DNA of 64,000 nucleotides from DATJPR01 sp963843525 (GCA_963843525.1 CAWJKM010000002.1:186001-250000); one strand, 5' to 3'. Shown: positions 27,115-35,610, counted from the stretch's first letter. Notes: generated by a model not told the origin, from the sequence alone. Numbers and translations are program-made.

Positions 27115-27813
27115 ATGAAAACCTTGACCTTCTTATGTGCGATGGCGCTTCTTCCGGGCGCTGCGGCCGCGCAGGGAATCGCCGTTCAAAAAATCCAGGG
27201 CGATGTTCAGGTCCGGCACGGAGTGACAGAGCACTGGATGGCCGTGGCTGCGGGAGACATTTTGAAGCCGGACGATTCCATGAGGACGGGAGCGGACGGA
27301 CGCGCCGAGATCGTTGCCGAGCGCGGCGGGATGCAAAAAAAGATCTCCCTCCCCTCGGAGGTGATCGTGGACATGGCGGACATCCGCGACCTGACCGCGG
27401 AAGAGCTCATGCTGAAGTTGACCATGGAACGCGTCCGTTCCTCACCGTATAAGTCCCGGGAGGATATTCCATCGCCCAATGCCGGTGTTGTGCATGGCGG
27501 GGACAAGGGGACGGGTCCGGCGCTCCCTGCGAACGATCCCGTGCAGGGGACGATGCAATGGAACGGCGCACAGGTGCTGTTCGATAACGGATTCTATTCC
27601 ACATGCGCGCTGAAAGGATTGGAGCTCTACCGACTCTATCCCGTAACCGCCAAAGATTACAGGCACCGCCTCATTGTCGCCGAGTCACTCGACCGCGCAA
27701 GCTTGCGCGGTGAGGCTCTCGCCGAGTACAACGCAATGCTTGGTCTTGAAGGGTTGACCCGGGCAGAGGTGGCGACAGTGAAGGAGGCAATGGCGGCTCT
27801 GCAGCAGCGTTGA
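27115..27813 (+). CDS. Secreted FecR-like protein
   Basis: 232 residues from ATG 27115. Signal peptide 1-20 (ending AAAAQG). Residues about 24-90 resemble a FecR-type domain (IQGDVQVRHG, GDILKPDDSMRTGADGRAEIVAE), found in periplasmic proteins that bind or sense surface structures. The C-terminal about 90 residues are helical and TPR-like (STCALKGLELYRLYP, RGEALAEYNAMLGLEG). There is no sigma/anti-sigma context, so it is not a classic FecR regulator. It starts 14 bases after the barrel/transglutaminase-like gene and probably works with it. Confidence 0.78.
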   Translation: MKTLTFLCAMALLPGAAAAQGIAVQKIQGDVQVRHGVTEHWMAVAAGDILKPDDSMRTGADGRAEIVAERGGMQKKISLPSEVIVDMADIRDLTAEELMLKLTMERVRSSPYKSREDIPSPNAGVVHGGDKGTGPALPANDPVQGTMQWNGAQVLFDNGFYSTCALKGLELYRLYPVTAKDYRHRLIVAESLDRASLRGEALAEYNAMLGLEGLTRAEVATVKEAMAALQQR

Positions 27814-27847
27814 CTACACGCATACACCCTCCACAGCTCGAGACGAC

Positions 27848-28513
27848 ATGTTCATAGGTCATTATGCGGTGGCTCTGGCCGCGAAGAAGGCCACCCCGAA
27901 AACATCTCTCGGGCTGTTGTTCATTGCGGCACAATTCCTTGATTTGCTCTGGCCCCTCCTGGTCGTTTTCGGTGTGGAGCACGTCGGCATCGCACCGGCG
28001 ACCGATCCATTCTTACGGCTGAATTTCCTCAGCTATCCTTTCTCCCACAGCTTGTTCGGCGCTTCCGTCTGGGCACTCGCGCTCGGAGGGCTCGTGGTTC
28101 TCTTCCGGAGGGATATCGCTGAAGGGCTCATCATCGCAGGCTGTGTGATCAGCCATTGGATTCTGGACTTCTTTACGCATCGGCCGGACCTTCCCCTCAC
28201 GTTTGAAGACCGGACAAAAGTGGGGCTGGGCCTATGGAATTCTGTTGCATGGACCATGCTGGTAGAGGTGGCGTTGTTTGCCGGCGGCGTGTACCTGTAT
28301 CTTCAGGTCACAAAGGCGAAGGACAAGATCGGCGTGTACAGTTTCTGGGGCCTGATCGGCATTCTCTTCGTTATCTACGTCGCCAACATTTTCGGTCCCC
28401 CTCCCACCGATGCATCCCAGATCGGACTCCTTGCGAACGCAGCATGGGTATTTGTCGTGTGGGCGTTTTGGACGGACAGGCATCGCGCGGTAAAGGAGAA
28501 GAGTAGGAAGTAA
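27848..28513 (+). CDS. Integral membrane protein, DUF457/YdjM-like metal-dependent hydrolase type
   Basis: 221 residues with about six membrane helices. The N terminus MFIGHYAVALAAKK carries the GHYAVALA element, and the middle region has FSHSLFG and SHWILDFFTHRPD, a His/Asp pattern shared with the LexA-binding/DUF457 membrane-bound putative hydrolases. The enzymatic activity of that family is not well established. The final codons (SRK-stop) lie inside a 7-bp periodic repeat that continues into the intergenic region. Confidence 0.75.
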   Translation: MFIGHYAVALAAKKATPKTSLGLLFIAAQFLDLLWPLLVVFGVEHVGIAPATDPFLRLNFLSYPFSHSLFGASVWALALGGLVVLFRRDIAEGLIIAGCVISHWILDFFTHRPDLPLTFEDRTKVGLGLWNSVAWTMLVEVALFAGGVYLYLQVTKAKDKIGVYSFWGLIGILFVIYVANIFGPPPTDASQIGLLANAAWVFVVWAFWTDRHRAVKEKSRK

Positions 28514-28578
28514 GAAGTAAGAAGTAAGAAGAAGGAAGTATGCGGTATGCAGTAGGCAGTAGGCAGAAAGAAGACAGA
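28502..28578. repeat. Heptad tandem repeat tract A (11 units)
   Basis: Eleven consecutive degenerate 7-mers such as agtaaga (x3), agtatgc, ggtatgc and agtaggc (x2). It overlaps the end of the DUF457-like gene and fills most of the gap to the convergent FHA-transglycosylase gene. The same periodicity occurs in tracts B, C and D. Confidence 0.85.
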
Positions 28579-28597
28579 CAGATGCGGCCTGGATGGG

Positions 28598-30067
28598 CTA
28601 CATCGCTCCATCGGTTTCAAGCTTGTCAAAGGAGAAACCAAACAGTTTCGGGTTCTCCCCGATCACCGCCGCTGAAAAAATGTAGTACACATAGTCGTAG
28701 GTCTGGCGGGGGATGCGATCGCGATAGGTCTGGAGGAGAGCCCAGAAATTCCGTTGCCTCGGGTTTTCCGGAAGTGCCCGGATCAGACTCCTGACCGCAT
28801 TAGGCCCCCAGTTGTATGATGCCAGGACCAGCAATCCCGACGCCTGCGCTTCCGTGTCATAGATATCCCGGATGTATGCCGCCGCTGCCAGAGTCGACTT
28901 TTCCGCGAGGTGCCGTTCATCGCGTGGATCGGACCGCGCAATCTGCACAAGCGGCCCGGTCCTCAATCCGTACTGTATGGCTGTTGAAGGGATGAATTGC
29001 CACATCCCCTTGGCTATTCCAAATCTCGTGGGCGGTCCGCACAGGGTGGTGTCGAACCCGCTTTCCTGGAGCGCGAGATAGAAGAATTGCGGTGGGAGGT
29101 GCTCGTCGAGCATGCTGTGGGTGATGAGACGGTCGTACCCCAATTCATGCGCGCGCTGAATGGAACTCGGAAGTCTGTCGGAGAGTCTCCACTCTCTGAT
29201 GTAGCGTTCCACCTCTTTGACGAATCCTTTCGGCATGTCGACCTCGCACTCTCCGAACAGGCGGGCCATCCTGTAAATCGTCAGGGTTTTTTCGTCAGAA
29301 GTCCCCTTGTAGATGCCGAGCTCATCAACGTACTGGTCATAGCTTCTGTTCATCTGATTCAGTTTGTCCCAGTACCGGGACATCAATACACGTGCGGACG
29401 TGTCTCCCGATGCCTGGACTTCCCTTTCGAGGTTCCTGAATCCCAGTTCCAGCTCTTTCATCTGATAGAACACATCTTTCGCCTTTGTTTCGAGCTCCTG
29501 GTATTGCGTGTGCTTGTAATAGGCATAGGCGAACCCTACAAGTCCGACGACGGCGAGCACTGCAACGTACTTCCGGTATCTCTTCCTTTCGTATTTGCCT
29601 GCCCGTTCTATGAATTTCCTGACGAGTTCCTTGTGCTCCTCCACCGAGATGATGCGTGTTGACGCACGGATCACATTTCGCAATTGAGCGGGAAGACGCA
29701 ATGCATGCCGGTGTTCATGTTCATCGACGGCCGGTCGTTCGATCCTGAATCCGAGGACAGGCCCCGATGGTCCCAAGCGCGCCGAAACTCCCGTGGCGAG
29801 GGGTGTTGCTTCGATGGCCTTTCCATCGAGATAGATCCCCTTTGAACCCTCAACCGTGCGCAGCCACCAGCAGTCGTCTTCGAAGACGACCTGTGCGTGA
29901 TGCGGACTCACATTATTGGATCCGATGGAAACGTCGCTGCGGGGATCGCTTCCGATCGAGAACGGTTTGTCGAACCGGAGAATGGTGGCGGGCGCACCCG
30001 GATGTTCCAGCGACACGAAGACGATCGGCCGGTGTGTTGGCGCAGCGGTCTGCGGGCTATGATCCAT
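28598..30067 (-). CDS. FHA-domain membrane-bound lytic transglycosylase
   Basis: 489 residues from ATG 30067, with AGGAG upstream. An N-terminal FHA domain (about 15-110; FSIGSDPRSDVSIGSNNVS and HHAQVVF) is followed by a basic linker and one membrane helix (about 166-184). Next come a coiled coil (about 188-250) and a C-terminal goose-lysozyme-type transglycosylase domain (about 300-475) with LALQESGFD (catalytic Glu 335), AKGMWQFIPSTA and ASYNWGP. The topology puts FHA in the cytoplasm and the peptidoglycan-cleaving domain in the periplasm. The usual pThr-contacting Arg of the FHA G-R motif is Ser (G-S-D), as in non-phosphothreonine FHA domains, so it may bind a protein partner instead. Confidence 0.88.
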   Translation of the reverse strand: MDHSPQTAAPTHRPIVFVSLEHPGAPATILRFDKPFSIGSDPRSDVSIGSNNVSPHHAQVVFEDDCWWLRTVEGSKGIYLDGKAIEATPLATGVSARLGPSGPVLGFRIERPAVDEHEHRHALRLPAQLRNVIRASTRIISVEEHKELVRKFIERAGKYERKRYRKYVAVLAVVGLVGFAYAYYKHTQYQELETKAKDVFYQMKELELGFRNLEREVQASGDTSARVLMSRYWDKLNQMNRSYDQYVDELGIYKGTSDEKTLTIYRMARLFGECEVDMPKGFVKEVERYIREWRLSDRLPSSIQRAHELGYDRLITHSMLDEHLPPQFFYLALQESGFDTTLCGPPTRFGIAKGMWQFIPSTAIQYGLRTGPLVQIARSDPRDERHLAEKSTLAAAAYIRDIYDTEAQASGLLVLASYNWGPNAVRSLIRALPENPRQRNFWALLQTYRDRIPRQTYDYVYYIFSAAVIGENPKLFGFSFDKLETDGAM

Positions 30068-30122
30068 GGGCGATGCTCCTGCAGACGGTTGCCGTGGGAG
30101 GGGTAGAAATGAACCTGTCGAA

Positions 30123-30151
30123 AAATTAAGAATTGGGGGAGTAAGTCGCAA
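30123..30151 (-). promoter_or_regulatory. Sigma70-type promoter for the FHA-transglycosylase gene
   Basis: On the minus strand TTGCGA (30146-30151), 17 bases, TAATTT (30123-30128), about 55 bases upstream of the ATG at 30067. Confidence 0.6.
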
Positions 30152-30221
30152 GAGAGGGAATATGCTTCGGATCGGGGACTGTTCCCTCGCACACACATGA
30201 TTAACAATTCGCGAACTAATA

Positions 30222-30250
30222 TTGACTACTGACGAGAGAAGCTGTACCTT
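30222..30250 (+). promoter_or_regulatory. Sigma70-type promoter with a long leader before the PEGA gene
   Basis: TTGACT (30222-30227), 17 bases, TACCTT (30245-30250). It would give a leader of about 330 bases to the PEGA gene at 30588, containing a heptad repeat tract and a hairpin. It may instead drive a short non-coding RNA. Confidence 0.5.
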
Positions 30251-30351
30251 GAAAATACGGAAAACCGTGCATTGGGTGCCGGAAGTGAGGAGCTCTTAAA
30301 GTCAATCATCCCGTCAACTTGCAGGGGAAACATCTTACGGGAAGACGATGA

Positions 30352-30386
30352 AGTAAGCCGTATGCCGTAGGCAGTATGCAGATGGC
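30352..30386. repeat. Heptad tandem repeat tract B (5 units)
   Basis: Five 7-mers: agtaagc, cgtatgc, cgtaggc, agtatgc, agatggc. It shares units with tracts A and C and lies in the 520-base divergent gap 30068-30587. Confidence 0.75.
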
Positions 30387-30432
30387 GATAGCAGCCTCCT
30401 TCGTATCTCCCAGTTCTGTACTTTGACAACCG

Positions 30433-30463
30433 AAGCCTTTTCATCGCGATGATGGAAAGGCTT
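30433..30463 (+). other. Stem-loop in the leader of the PEGA gene
   Basis: Outer 8-bp arms (30433-30440, 30456-30463) and inner TCATC/GATGA arms form an imperfect hairpin ending in CTTTTG. It could act as a terminator of a short leader RNA or as a regulatory element. I recognise no riboswitch class. Apart from promoters, tract B and this hairpin, I see nothing in the 30068-30587 gap. Confidence 0.45.
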
Positions 30464-30587
30464 TTGCGGTCTATGGGGTGACGATCGATGATAGTCAGCC
30501 GGGGGAGCACTGACCAGATCATGACCTGGTCGCCAATTTCCTCACCGGGGCTTGTGTCTGTAAAAGATCAAAGCAAAGGATGTCATT

Positions 30588-31781
30588 ATGATGAAATATT
30601 TATGCTTGGTACTCTTCCTGACCTTCAGCATTACTACCCCCTACGCCCAGGACTCGGCACGATCAAAGGGTTCCACCTCCGGGCATGACGAGAACGCCGG
30701 GGCCTTCGGATCAATTTCCATTTCATCGCAGCCCGGAGAAGCTGATGTCTACCTCGACAACGGAATGGTCGGGAGGACTCCTCTCTCTCTTGCGCGTTTT
30801 CCTGCGGGACATCACACTCTGCAGGTAACAAAGGACGGTTACTGCGATTTCAACGATTCGCTGGACGTGGTAGCCGGGTCAGAAGTCACCCGCACAGTTC
30901 GGCTTGATAGCGCCTGTGGATTCGTCGTTCGGTCCATTCCTGATAGCGCGGCCGTCTACGTTCAGGACCTCTACATCGGCAAGACTCCGCTGACTATTAA
31001 TATCCGGAAGCCAGGATGGGCCACCATCAAAATTTCAAAGCGCGACTACGCCCTGTATCAGAAGAATGTATTGTTGGAACCGGGAAGGACCGCCAATATT
31101 GACGCCCAGTTATCAGCTCGTTTCGGAACATTCACCCTGGATTCTTATGCCAATGACATGGCGGTGTCCATCGACGGCACGCAGTACGATGGAGCGGCTC
31201 TGCACGAACAGATGCTGCCGGCCGGCAATCATGACATAGTCATTCATCGCCCAGGTTCCACCGACAGCATTGCGCAATCAATCTTTCTCAGTATCGGTGA
31301 ACAGAGTCGATGGGGTGTTCATTTCGGGAGGTTCACCATGAAACATTGCTTTCAATCCATGCTTCTCCCGGGATTGGGCCAGATGACTGACGGCGCGTTG
31401 CTCAAGGGTGTGGTGATGATGGCTGCCTTCGCTGCCTCTACCGCGTTCGCCGTCCTCGAGAGCAACGATTACACGGCGAAGGTTGACGATTTCAACAATG
31501 CCTACAACAATTATAGACGACTCACCAACGAGGATGCGGCGAAGCAGGCAAGAGACGCATTAATTGACAAGCACAGTAGCCTCAACACCTCATTCAAATT
31601 GCGATCGGCTGGAATCATTGCGGCGTCGTCGATCTACATCTTTTCCGTTGTCGATGCGTTGCTCTTTCACACAAGGGAAAATGTCCTTGAACCCTTGTCA
31701 TCGGAGGAATTGGGGCTCATTCACTCTTCCCTTGTTCTCTCCCCATCGGGCGGGCAGTGCACATTGACCATTTTCTTCTGA
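30588..31781 (+). CDS. PEGA-domain protein with C-terminal membrane segments
   Basis: 397 residues. Signal peptide 1-20 (ending YAQ). Two clear PEGA repeats: about 42-107 (SISISSQPGEADVYLDNGMV, GRTPLSL) and about 110-175 (VVRSIPDSAAVYVQDLYIGK, TPLTINI). A weaker third follows at about 180-245. PEGA domains are surface or periplasmic modules that often bind carbohydrate or S-layer material. The C-terminal half has MLLPGLGQMTDGALLKGVVMM and a second helix, resembling the DUF5683-type membrane tail. ATG codons at 30588 and 30591 are both possible. A lipoprotein gene follows 16 bases later. Confidence 0.82.
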   Translation: MMKYLCLVLFLTFSITTPYAQDSARSKGSTSGHDENAGAFGSISISSQPGEADVYLDNGMVGRTPLSLARFPAGHHTLQVTKDGYCDFNDSLDVVAGSEVTRTVRLDSACGFVVRSIPDSAAVYVQDLYIGKTPLTINIRKPGWATIKISKRDYALYQKNVLLEPGRTANIDAQLSARFGTFTLDSYANDMAVSIDGTQYDGAALHEQMLPAGNHDIVIHRPGSTDSIAQSIFLSIGEQSRWGVHFGRFTMKHCFQSMLLPGLGQMTDGALLKGVVMMAAFAASTAFAVLESNDYTAKVDDFNNAYNNYRRLTNEDAAKQARDALIDKHSSLNTSFKLRSAGIIAASSIYIFSVVDALLFHTRENVLEPLSSEELGLIHSSLVLSPSGGQCTLTIFF

Positions 31782-31797
31782 GGCTTGAGAGACTACA

Positions 31798-32214
31798 ATG
31801 AAAACCAATAATCTGTGGAAAATGGCAATTGTCGGGATATCCGCTCTGATGGTCGTTTCATGCAAAAGTCCCGTAGAATTGAATCTCGACAACCCGCATG
31901 ATCCCGACTCCGCCCTCTGGGTAGCGACGCGGCCCAGTATTAGCAGGGCGACACTGACGCCGGAGTATACGATCAATCTCCTCTGGATTTACGCGGACAA
32001 ATATGCAGTATCGTTCAAGATCGAACGCCGCACGTACGGTACGAATACCTACGCCCTTCTCGGCACCGTAAGCGCTTCACCCGGGGGATACTACTATCAG
32101 TACGTGGATTCCTCTGCGATTCCAGCCGGCCATACTTATGCCTATCGCGTCGGTGTTGTTGGATCGGCGGGCGCAGTGACATATTCCTACGATTTTTTGG
32201 TTGATGTGTATTGA
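31798..32214 (+). CDS. Small secreted lipoprotein, FnIII-like
   Basis: 138 residues. Lipoprotein signal with lipobox VVSC at about 19-22. The mature part (LLWIYADKYAVSFKIERR, TYAYRVGVVGSAG) looks like a single fibronectin type III or similar beta-sandwich domain. It lies 16 bases after the PEGA gene, so the two are probably cotranscribed surface components. The function is unknown. Confidence 0.75.
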   Translation: MKTNNLWKMAIVGISALMVVSCKSPVELNLDNPHDPDSALWVATRPSISRATLTPEYTINLLWIYADKYAVSFKIERRTYGTNTYALLGTVSASPGGYYYQYVDSSAIPAGHTYAYRVGVVGSAGAVTYSYDFLVDVY

Positions 32215-32349
32215 CTGCTTGCCGATCGATTCTCGGTGGTGATTTGGAAAAGTCCAGGGGGAAAGGAACCCAACAGCCGTAAGGGGCCTGATTTGTAAAA
32301 TTGCCCAGAATTGCGCTTTTTATAGGCGGAAACCAATAAAAAGGAGCCT

Positions 32350-33789
32350 ATGGCTGACGAAAAACTTACCCCCCGCAGCGTCGATTTTTCCGAATGGTAC
32401 AACCAGATTGTCCTTCGCGCCGAATTGGCCGACTACGCCCCTGTCCGCGGCTGTATGGTCGTTCGACCATATGGCTGGGCGCTCTGGGAAAATATCCAGC
32501 AGGTCATCGATAAACGCTTCAAAGAAACCGGCCACGTCAACGCAGCTTTTCCGCTCTTTATTCCGATGTCGTTCCTTGAAAAAGAAAAGGAACACGTCGA
32601 AGGGTTCTCGCCGGAACTGGCGGTGGTGACCATAGGCGGCGGCGAGAAACTGGAGGAGCCGTTGGTGGTCCGACCCACATCCGAGACGATCATCGGGCAT
32701 ATGTACGCAAAGTGGATTCACTCGTACCGGGACCTTCCTGTGCTCATCAACCAGTGGGGCAATGTGGTCCGGTGGGAGCTCCGGACGCGCCTCTTTCTCC
32801 GCACGCTGGAGTTTTACTGGCAGGAGGGACACACTGCCCATGCAACCGAGCAAGAAGCGCGGGAGGAAACGCTGCGGATGCTCGATGTCTATGCCGATTT
32901 TGCGGTGAACGAAGCCGCAGTACCGGTGATCAAAGGGATGAAATCGCATTCCGAGAAATTTGCGGGCGCGGAAATGTCTGTCACCATCGAAGCGATGATG
33001 GGCGATACGCGCGCACTGCAGTCAGGCACGTCGCACTTCCTTGGCCAGAATTTTGCAAAGGCTTTTGGAATCCAATTCCTGGATGAGGCCAATACCCAGC
33101 AATTCGCCTGGACAACGTCGTGGGGTCTCAGCACCCGGTTCATCGGTGCCATCATTATGACACACGGCGACGATCAGGGGTTGATCCTCCCGCCCCGTCT
33201 GGCACCAATTCAAGCGGTCATCGTTCCTATCTACAAGAAGCCTGATGAGGCGGCGGCGGTGATGGAAACCGTCCGGAGGGTCCACGGCGACCTCAAAGCG
33301 GCCGGCATCCGCGTCAAGCTGGACGATCGCACAGAACTTACGCCCGGTTTCAAGTTCAACGATTGGGAGATGCGCGGCGTCCCGTTGCGCATCGAGATCG
33401 GACCCAAGGACGTGGAGAAAAATGCGGTTGCACTCGCCCGTCGCGACAAACCGGGGCGCGAAGGAAAATCCTTCGTTCCGCAGGCCGGACTTCCACAGGC
33501 CGTCGCGGCTCTCCTCACGGAAATTCAAACCTCGTTGCTGGCGCGTGCAACCACGTTCCGGGACAGCCATATCTTTGAACCGAAGAGCTATGCCGACCTC
33601 AAGGAAATCGTTCAAAACGGTTGGGCGTATTCTTACTGGTGTGAATCGACAGAGTGCGAGGCAAAGGTGAAAGAAGAGACCAAAGCAACCACCCGATGCA
33701 TTCCGATGGACCAGCAGAATGGAAACGGAAAGTGCATCGTGTGTGGAAACGATGCAAAACGCAAGGTGTATTTCGCCAGAGGATATTGA
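32350..33789 (+). CDS. proS: Prolyl-tRNA synthetase, archaeal/eukaryotic-type
   Basis: 479 residues, class II synthetase that charges tRNA-Pro. The catalytic core has PLFIPMSFLEKEKEHVEGF, RPTSETIIGHMYAKWI (motif 2 region), FLRTLEFYWQEGHTAH and MTHGDDQGLILPPRLAP (motif 3 region). The anticodon-binding domain and a zinc-type C-terminal domain with Cys pairs (WCESTECEAK, GKCIVCGNDAKRKVYFARGY) follow. The length and the C-terminal YFARGY ending, together with the lack of the editing insert of the E. coli type, place it in the archaeal/eukaryotic-like ProS group. GGAG lies 6 bases before the ATG. Confidence 0.95.
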   Translation: MADEKLTPRSVDFSEWYNQIVLRAELADYAPVRGCMVVRPYGWALWENIQQVIDKRFKETGHVNAAFPLFIPMSFLEKEKEHVEGFSPELAVVTIGGGEKLEEPLVVRPTSETIIGHMYAKWIHSYRDLPVLINQWGNVVRWELRTRLFLRTLEFYWQEGHTAHATEQEAREETLRMLDVYADFAVNEAAVPVIKGMKSHSEKFAGAEMSVTIEAMMGDTRALQSGTSHFLGQNFAKAFGIQFLDEANTQQFAWTTSWGLSTRFIGAIIMTHGDDQGLILPPRLAPIQAVIVPIYKKPDEAAAVMETVRRVHGDLKAAGIRVKLDDRTELTPGFKFNDWEMRGVPLRIEIGPKDVEKNAVALARRDKPGREGKSFVPQAGLPQAVAALLTEIQTSLLARATTFRDSHIFEPKSYADLKEIVQNGWAYSYWCESTECEAKVKEETKATTRCIPMDQQNGNGKCIVCGNDAKRKVYFARGY

Positions 33790-33824
33790 AACGATCCAGG
33801 TTCGCTGTGTGAGAGGCTCCCACT

Positions 33825-34060
33825 ATGAGTCCAGAGAGTGAACCGTACATTTGTCCGCATTGCCGCAAGGACGTTCAACCGGACGATGATTTCTGCTCCC
33901 GTAAGACAAGTCCACTCTCCATGGGTAGTCCGGACTACACATTGTTCCGTGCGTCAGGGGAATATATGGCCACATCATCAATGAGTTCAAGCTCATGGTT
34001 CCCCTCCAGGAAGTCCTCCCGGCAAAAGAGAAGCTGCGCGAGCTGGAATTCCTGAAATAG
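33825..34060 (+). pseudogene. Small zinc-ribbon-like gene, probably frameshifted
   Basis: The frame from ATG 33825 encodes MSPESEPYICPHCRKDVQPD and then DDFC, a zinc-knuckle-like start. After about 44 codons it becomes Ser-rich and unlikely. From about 33959 the +1-related frame reads IYGHIINEFKLMVPLQEV and then LPAKEKLRELEFLK to a TAG at 34058-34060, which looks like real protein. A single base missing from the GGGG run at about 33958-33961 would join the two into a protein of about 78 residues. Only three of the usual four Cys are visible. It is either a decayed gene or a sequence error; the rest of the 33790-34108 gap shows nothing else. Confidence 0.4.
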
Positions 34061-34108
34061 TCGTGCCCCGTTCCTTATCGGCTTGCCACTTCACAGGGAA
34101 ACACACCC

Positions 34109-34612
34109 GTGATCCCACTTCATAACCCGCAGGACATTCGCATCATTCCCTACCGGTCGGAACTCCAACCGGCGTTCGAGCGGCTTAACCTTGGGTGGCT
34201 GAAGCAGTATGACCTGTTGGAAGAGGAAGATCTGAAGTACCTCCATGATCCTGATCGGCACATCGTGCAACAGGGAGGACAAGTATTTTTCGCCCTTTCC
34301 GTGGAGGAGGTGGTCGGGACGTGTGCGGCCATACGGCTGAACGCATGCATCTTTGAGCTGGCAAAACTTGCCGTCGAACCGAACTTCCGACGACGCGGTC
34401 TGGGGCGTCTTCTCTCCGAGACGGTCATCTCGTTTGCACGACAGTCGGGTGCGACTCAGGTGGTCCTTACTTCAAACAGTGCGCTGAAAGAAGCGATCCT
34501 GCTTTACGAATCACTCGGGTTCAATCACACCCCGATGCCGCCGGAAATACGATATCGTACGGCCAACGTGTATATGACCCGGGAGGTGGGGGAACGGAAA
34601 AATCATTCGTAG
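34109..34612 (+). CDS. GNAT-family N-acetyltransferase
   Basis: 167 residues from GTG 34109. The acetyl-CoA-binding motif A is clear: ELAKLAVEPNFRRRGLGRLL (R/Q-x-x-G-x-G/A type) at about 91-110, followed by TQVVLTSNSALKEAILLYESLGF, the usual motif B with the conserved Tyr. The substrate cannot be inferred. The gene stands 31 bases before the squalene-cyclase-like gene. Confidence 0.88.
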   Translation: MIPLHNPQDIRIIPYRSELQPAFERLNLGWLKQYDLLEEEDLKYLHDPDRHIVQQGGQVFFALSVEEVVGTCAAIRLNACIFELAKLAVEPNFRRRGLGRLLSETVISFARQSGATQVVLTSNSALKEAILLYESLGFNHTPMPPEIRYRTANVYMTREVGERKNHS

Positions 34613-34642
34613 GTCCATGCTCCCATTTCCCGGAAGGATGAA

Positions 34643-35599
34643 ATGGATCGAGGACTGGAAGGAAATCTTCGTCGACTCGTGACATGGTTGCTGAAGGGCG
34701 ACCCTGCCATCCGCTGGCAGGTAATGCGCGACCTTCAGAGTGAACCCGAAGCCAAATGGATGGCAGAACAACGTCGTATCGCCGTCCAGGGATGGGGCGC
34801 TCGAATCCTCGCACACCAGGATGAAGACGGCCGCTGGACACCCCGCTTCTATGGCCAGAAGTGGATCTCGACAACCTACGCGATGCTGTTGCTTCGTGAT
34901 ATGGGACTTGCCCATGACTACCGGGGTGCACGCAAAAGCTGTCTTCTCTTCCTGAATGAAGGACTGGGGGTCGATGGAGGAATCGTTCCTTCACGCTCAT
35001 TTGGACGAAGCGAAGAGTGTGTCACCGGATTCGCTCTCAGGCTCCTCTCGTGGTTTCGGGTCGAGGACGAGCGCCGTGAGCGGGTCGTCGAATACTTGCT
35101 TCGCCGACAGATGAGCGATGGCGGTTGGAACTGCCAGCGCTATCGGGGAGCGACCCATAGCTCGTTTCACACAACAATCAATGTGCTTGAAGGACTGCGA
35201 GATTACGTCGATGCCTCCGGCCCTCGCTTGAAGGAGGTGCTGAAAGCGGAAGCACGGGCCCGCGAGTTCTTCCTCAGGCACCGTCTGTACTGCTCGCATA
35301 GAACAGGTACAGTTGCCAAAACCTCTTTTACACTATTCTCCTTCCCCCCGCGTTGGCATCATGACGTTTTGAGAACGCTGGACTACTTCAGGGCATCCAA
35401 CAGTGAATATGATGAACGTCTGGAAGATCCAGTCGGTTTGGTTCTGAACAAACGCCGCGATGACGGCACCTGGGCACTTCAAAACCGGCATCCAGGACGG
35501 ACGTTTTTTGAAATGGAACAGCCGGGAGCGGCGAGCCGGTGGAACACTCTGAGGGCGATGCGGGTGCTTGGATGGTGGGATAACGTCAGACTTAAATAA
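34643..35599 (+). CDS. Squalene-cyclase-like alpha/alpha-toroid protein
   Basis: 318 residues. Repeated Q-W/G-x-W elements (EDGRWTPRFYGQKW, SDGGWNCQRYRG, DDGTWALQNRHPG) and paired helices match the terpenoid cyclase/prenyltransferase alpha-alpha toroid. The length is half that of squalene-hopene cyclase, and I see no DxDD catalytic motif, so cyclase activity is doubtful; it may be a binding scaffold or an enzyme of unknown reaction. There is no signal peptide. It is followed by an isoprenylcysteine-methyltransferase-like gene 11 bases later. Confidence 0.75.
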   Translation: MDRGLEGNLRRLVTWLLKGDPAIRWQVMRDLQSEPEAKWMAEQRRIAVQGWGARILAHQDEDGRWTPRFYGQKWISTTYAMLLLRDMGLAHDYRGARKSCLLFLNEGLGVDGGIVPSRSFGRSEECVTGFALRLLSWFRVEDERRERVVEYLLRRQMSDGGWNCQRYRGATHSSFHTTINVLEGLRDYVDASGPRLKEVLKAEARAREFFLRHRLYCSHRTGTVAKTSFTLFSFPPRWHHDVLRTLDYFRASNSEYDERLEDPVGLVLNKRRDDGTWALQNRHPGRTFFEMEQPGAASRWNTLRAMRVLGWWDNVRLK

Positions 35600-35610
35600 G
35601 GCGTGGACTC

